This document shows, piece after piece, positions 60,901-64,000 of a DNA stretch of 64,000 nucleotides. The position numbers and the translations under genes are program-made. Each line of letters opens with the position of its first letter. The first letter of the stretch is position 1. The notes under the pieces were generated by a model that saw nothing but the letters and a program-made list of their open reading frames with translations, was not told where the DNA came from and did no database searches. Origin of the DNA: Mangifera indica (taxonomy: Eukaryota; Streptophyta; Magnoliopsida; Sapindales; Anacardiaceae); NCBI RefSeq assembly GCF_011075055.1, contig NC_058145.1:1438887-1502886 (forward strand), in the 5' to 3' direction.

Positions 60901-63900
60901 TTTGACAACACATTAAATTAAAATGGTCCATACGAAAAAAATTAACAACACCTATAAAGCAATTATAAAAGGTGGGAATGTCTTCTATTTGATATTTACA
61001 TGTTCTCCTTTGTTCTCCTTGCTGCGCCACCTTGAGCCTTGGTTTTCTCCTTGCAAGGGCAACAAAGAACCCCTAAAGTTTCAACCAGCTCTATTTTGCT
61101 TCTTCTATGAACTTTTGGTTAATGAAATTTAATTTGAAATTATCACCTCATATGACAGGGTTAGTGAAGTATATTTCCTCTGTTCAAGAAATAGAAGGGA
61201 TGATGAAGGTTATGTGAAAATCCAGTTCGTCAGAGAACAGAATAGAAGAAATATCCCCACAACAGCAAAATTATTTTGACTAAAACAGTCAAGTGCAGTG
61301 CAAGCCACTTTTTGTTTCAAAATTCCAGATGATAAGTTACTAAGGAGGTAAATTGCTACAGATTGAGCAAATTATATACTTTCCCAATAAATTCAAGAAA
61401 GCAATTTATTAAGATACTTGAACACTAGCCCCAGGTCTAATAACCAGTAAACCATTAAGAGAGTACACAATATTCGCATGATGACAGTTTAAACCTGAAC
61501 ATCTTATACGTGAATATTTAATTCCTGAATTTAGATCTACAGTTAAAAATAAAGTAAAAACCAACCTTATGCCTAAGATGACGAATAAATTCCTCAAAAT
61601 TGGCACGGTAGAGAACTGTTAGTTCATCTGCAGTCCTGGATTCATCTGACTCCAGAGCATTATGTTTGCGCTATAAAATAAGAAAATTATAAGTATACGA
61701 TTAAACATTTCATTTTGGGGAAAAAAAAAAAACTTTCTCCAACCTTCTGTCCAACAGTTATGCTAGTCAAATTGTTGTCATTGTTTTCCCCATGAACACC
61801 AGAATCAGTACTTATAACTGAAAATCTCAATGTCTCTACAGGCGCTGCTGCTGCTACAGCCCGTTGTTCAATTGTTTCTGGTTCTTCAACTAACTGAGAA
61901 TGAATTGAAGAAGCAAAGTGAAAATGTTTATATAATAAATTTACATTCAAAATTAGATGGTAATCTTCAATAACAAGTTGCAATTCTAAACAATTCTGAT
62001 GCCAAAGATCCCAAAAGTTCGTTTTCAAAATATAAAGGTTCTTCATTTTGGCCAAAAAAACAAAGGTTAATTTCCATTTATTTTAGCCTAATTCTTAATT
62101 GCAAATACAAGCTCACAGTCAAATCTTATCCCAACCAAAAGACAATACTAAAGAATCACACTTTGCAAATGGATTGACATGAGAAAACAAAGCTTATTAT
62201 GCAAAAGATTTAAATACACATTTATATAATGCACTTAATCAATAAAATGAAACTCTTAAAAAAATATAAATCTATATTGTTCTTATTATTATCATTTTTT
62301 TTAATCTAGCACGTGGTATGTGGTATAATGCGTCCTTGGTTTACCATGTTGTGCTGAAACAAAGCCCAGGGCACATCTATTACCGAGAGATGCCTAAAAG
62401 ACCATGAAGATAATCACATCTTAGAATATGTTTAGCCCTCTTTACATATAGACAACAAGACAACAAGAGACACAAATATGAGCATCAATCAAACACCAAA
62501 ATATTCTTTGGCCTGTTATGCAGCTTCTGTGACAGGCTATATCCCCACTATTGGATTTTTTACAAGATTATTAACTCTATTATCTTAGTTAAGACAGGGA
62601 AAATAATTAAGGCGCACTTGAACTGCAATCAACAAGAACACACTAAGAAATGTCAATAGACATAGTGACTAACAGTTCATCCAGCCCCGGAGCAAGAACA
62701 GTGAAGCTTATGAATTTGAAATGAATATGAAAATACCTTAGAGGACTTAGAACCTCGCTTCCTTGCAGGAGTTTCTTCTTCTGTTGCTGCCATAAGAAGT
62801 GGTTCAGGGGCAGGGCAGCGCTCAACATAATGAGCAGTTGCAAGTTTAGAAAGAGATTCTCGAACAGAATCCAGAACCACAGATGTTCCTGGAGGAATAT
62901 ATTCCATAAATTAACTGAAGATGGATTGCTTTAAATGCACCTTAGGCTATTCAATTTATGCAGTATATTTCACAGAGCAACAATCTATATTTTAACACGT
63001 CGAAATAGAATGAATGACCATAAAAAACCCTTACACAAATAAAATTACAACAATACAGGATATCGAGAAACCTTGTACAAATTCAGAAACTTATACAATC
63101 ATAGCCAATTTTGTTCACAATATCATACATTTGATGCAATGTCAATTTAATCTGTGTCACACAGGTCAAAAGAGGGAAGTAAAAAAGAAGTACCCCTAAT
63201 CATTGATATACTAGATATTGATAAAGTAAATGGAAAACAGGAAAACAAAAAATGACTTGCCCTCTTTCTCACTTGATTTAGCTCTTTCAAACATTTGTTT
63301 CAGTGTGAGCCGACCATGTTCAAGCAACCCCTGAAGGAGCTCTACACACTGTGAAACCAAAAAAAGTAAAAATTCACCCCACTCTATTTATCATTCCTAA
63401 ACATCTAAAATTTCAAAGCAAGATTAAAACAACTAACTTGTTTATCAAATTCCTGGGACGCAATTGTCAAAAACTTGGCAAACCTCACGCGATGAAGAAT
63501 ATTATCGAACAATGCCACATACTGTGTATTCAGCCTCGGCTCATCTCCAAAACCACCTTCACACACAAAATATATAAAAATAAAACAATCCACACACAAT
63601 CACCAAACAAATGTTTAGAAAAATTCAAAGAACAGCAAAAAGAGAAAATGAAAACCTAATTGTTCGACGATGAAAGCCTGAACGCAATTCTGTTGAATTA
63701 AGACGAGCAAAGAGTTCTTGACTTGTTCATCAGTGAGCTCGGTATATCGCTTTATATTAGGTCTGTTTAGGGGCCCTCGACGGAGAAGACATTCACATAC
63801 TTTCTGTAAATAATTAGTAAAATGAGTCAAAATCGAATGGAAATCAAGGCACACATATAAAAATTAATAAATAAATAAATAAAGGAAAGAGGAAGAGAAG

Positions 63901-63982
63901 AGAGCGATACAGCGACTCGATCGCCGAAGTGATTGGTGATGATGTGGACGGCGAACTTGATGCCGTACTGAGGCACCACCAT
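57967..63982 (-). CDS. RPC3: DNA-directed RNA polymerase III subunit RPC3 (RPC82)
   Basis: Subunit of the RPC3/6/7 sub-complex used by RNA polymerase III in promoter opening at tRNA and 5S genes; acts in the nucleus. About 14 exons were joined in frame. The start is MVVPQYGIKFAVHIITNHFG at 63982, chosen as the first Met with the family's typical N-terminus. Early exons read 63911-63982, 63656-63803 and 63438-63556. The winged-helix N-terminal block is KVCECLLRRGPLNRPNIKRY and LVLIQQNCVQAFIVEQLGGF. The middle block (CVELLQGLLEHGRLTLKQMF and SVRESLSKLATAHYVERCPA) is followed by a variable acidic/Ala-rich linker. Later blocks are LYRANFEEFIRHLRHKACIE, SLGSIYEEVIKREAGRNMTL, KYGRDAYRIFRLLSKANCLL and SVFFLWKVNKTTLSRYVLDE. 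The last exon encodes the usual tail KKVRILLESSQMKLDDAIML followed by FHYF. No breaks were seen. Confidence 0.93.
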
Positions 63983-64000
63983 CGTCACTCGTTTTGGTTA

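Noticed and set aside
1..64000. tRNA, rRNA, CRISPR array, viral insertion or biosynthetic cluster
   Set aside because: No cloverleaf motifs, rRNA blocks, regular spacer arrays, polymerase/capsid frames or functionally linked gene group were seen by eye.

Overview
This is a stretch of plant nuclear DNA, most likely from a woody or herbaceous eudicot. The intergenic DNA is AT-rich. The genes are split by many short GT..AG introns, and the encoded proteins resemble eudicot families (P4H12-type prolyl 4-hydroxylase, CPSF100, SPPL1, TPP2, RPC3). No bacterial, organellar or viral gene organisation is visible. The species cannot be named from sequence alone.

Nine protein-coding genes were assembled by joining exons by eye at consensus splice sites. 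In order they are: a P4H12-like prolyl 4-hydroxylase with a C-terminal ShK domain (1275-3755, -); a class-3 lipase of the calmodulin-binding heat-shock-protein type (4866-8576, -); ribosomal protein eL36 (11190-12112, +); a plastid-type protein with S-layer-homology repeats and a long coiled coil (14096-19234, -); the polyadenylation factor CPSF100 (20859-28851, -); signal peptide peptidase-like 1 (30994-33769, -); tripeptidyl peptidase II, about 34 exons (36759-51421, +); a small plant protein of unknown function (53475-55987, +); and RNA polymerase III subunit RPC3/RPC82 (57967-63982, -). All look intact. They are unrelated housekeeping or processing functions and show no sign of forming a cluster or pathway.

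The gaps between genes hold the more unusual material. There is a Mutator-like non-autonomous element with a 9-bp target-site duplication (29266-29933) and apparent relatives nearby. A foldback MITE family appears at 51783-51976 and 56511-56653, with further decayed copies. A hAT-like MITE lies in a lipase intron. Degenerate dispersed repeats and several tandem duplications in introns are also present. A strong miRNA-like hairpin lies downstream of eL36 (12711-12815). A pyrimidine-rich island of unknown origin lies upstream of the eL36 promoter. I found no convincing new multi-gene system. The best leads are the hairpin, the P4H12-like enzyme that lacks its first iron-binding histidine, the TIR element families, and the unknown small gene.

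All exon boundaries are manual readings and were not checked against transcripts.
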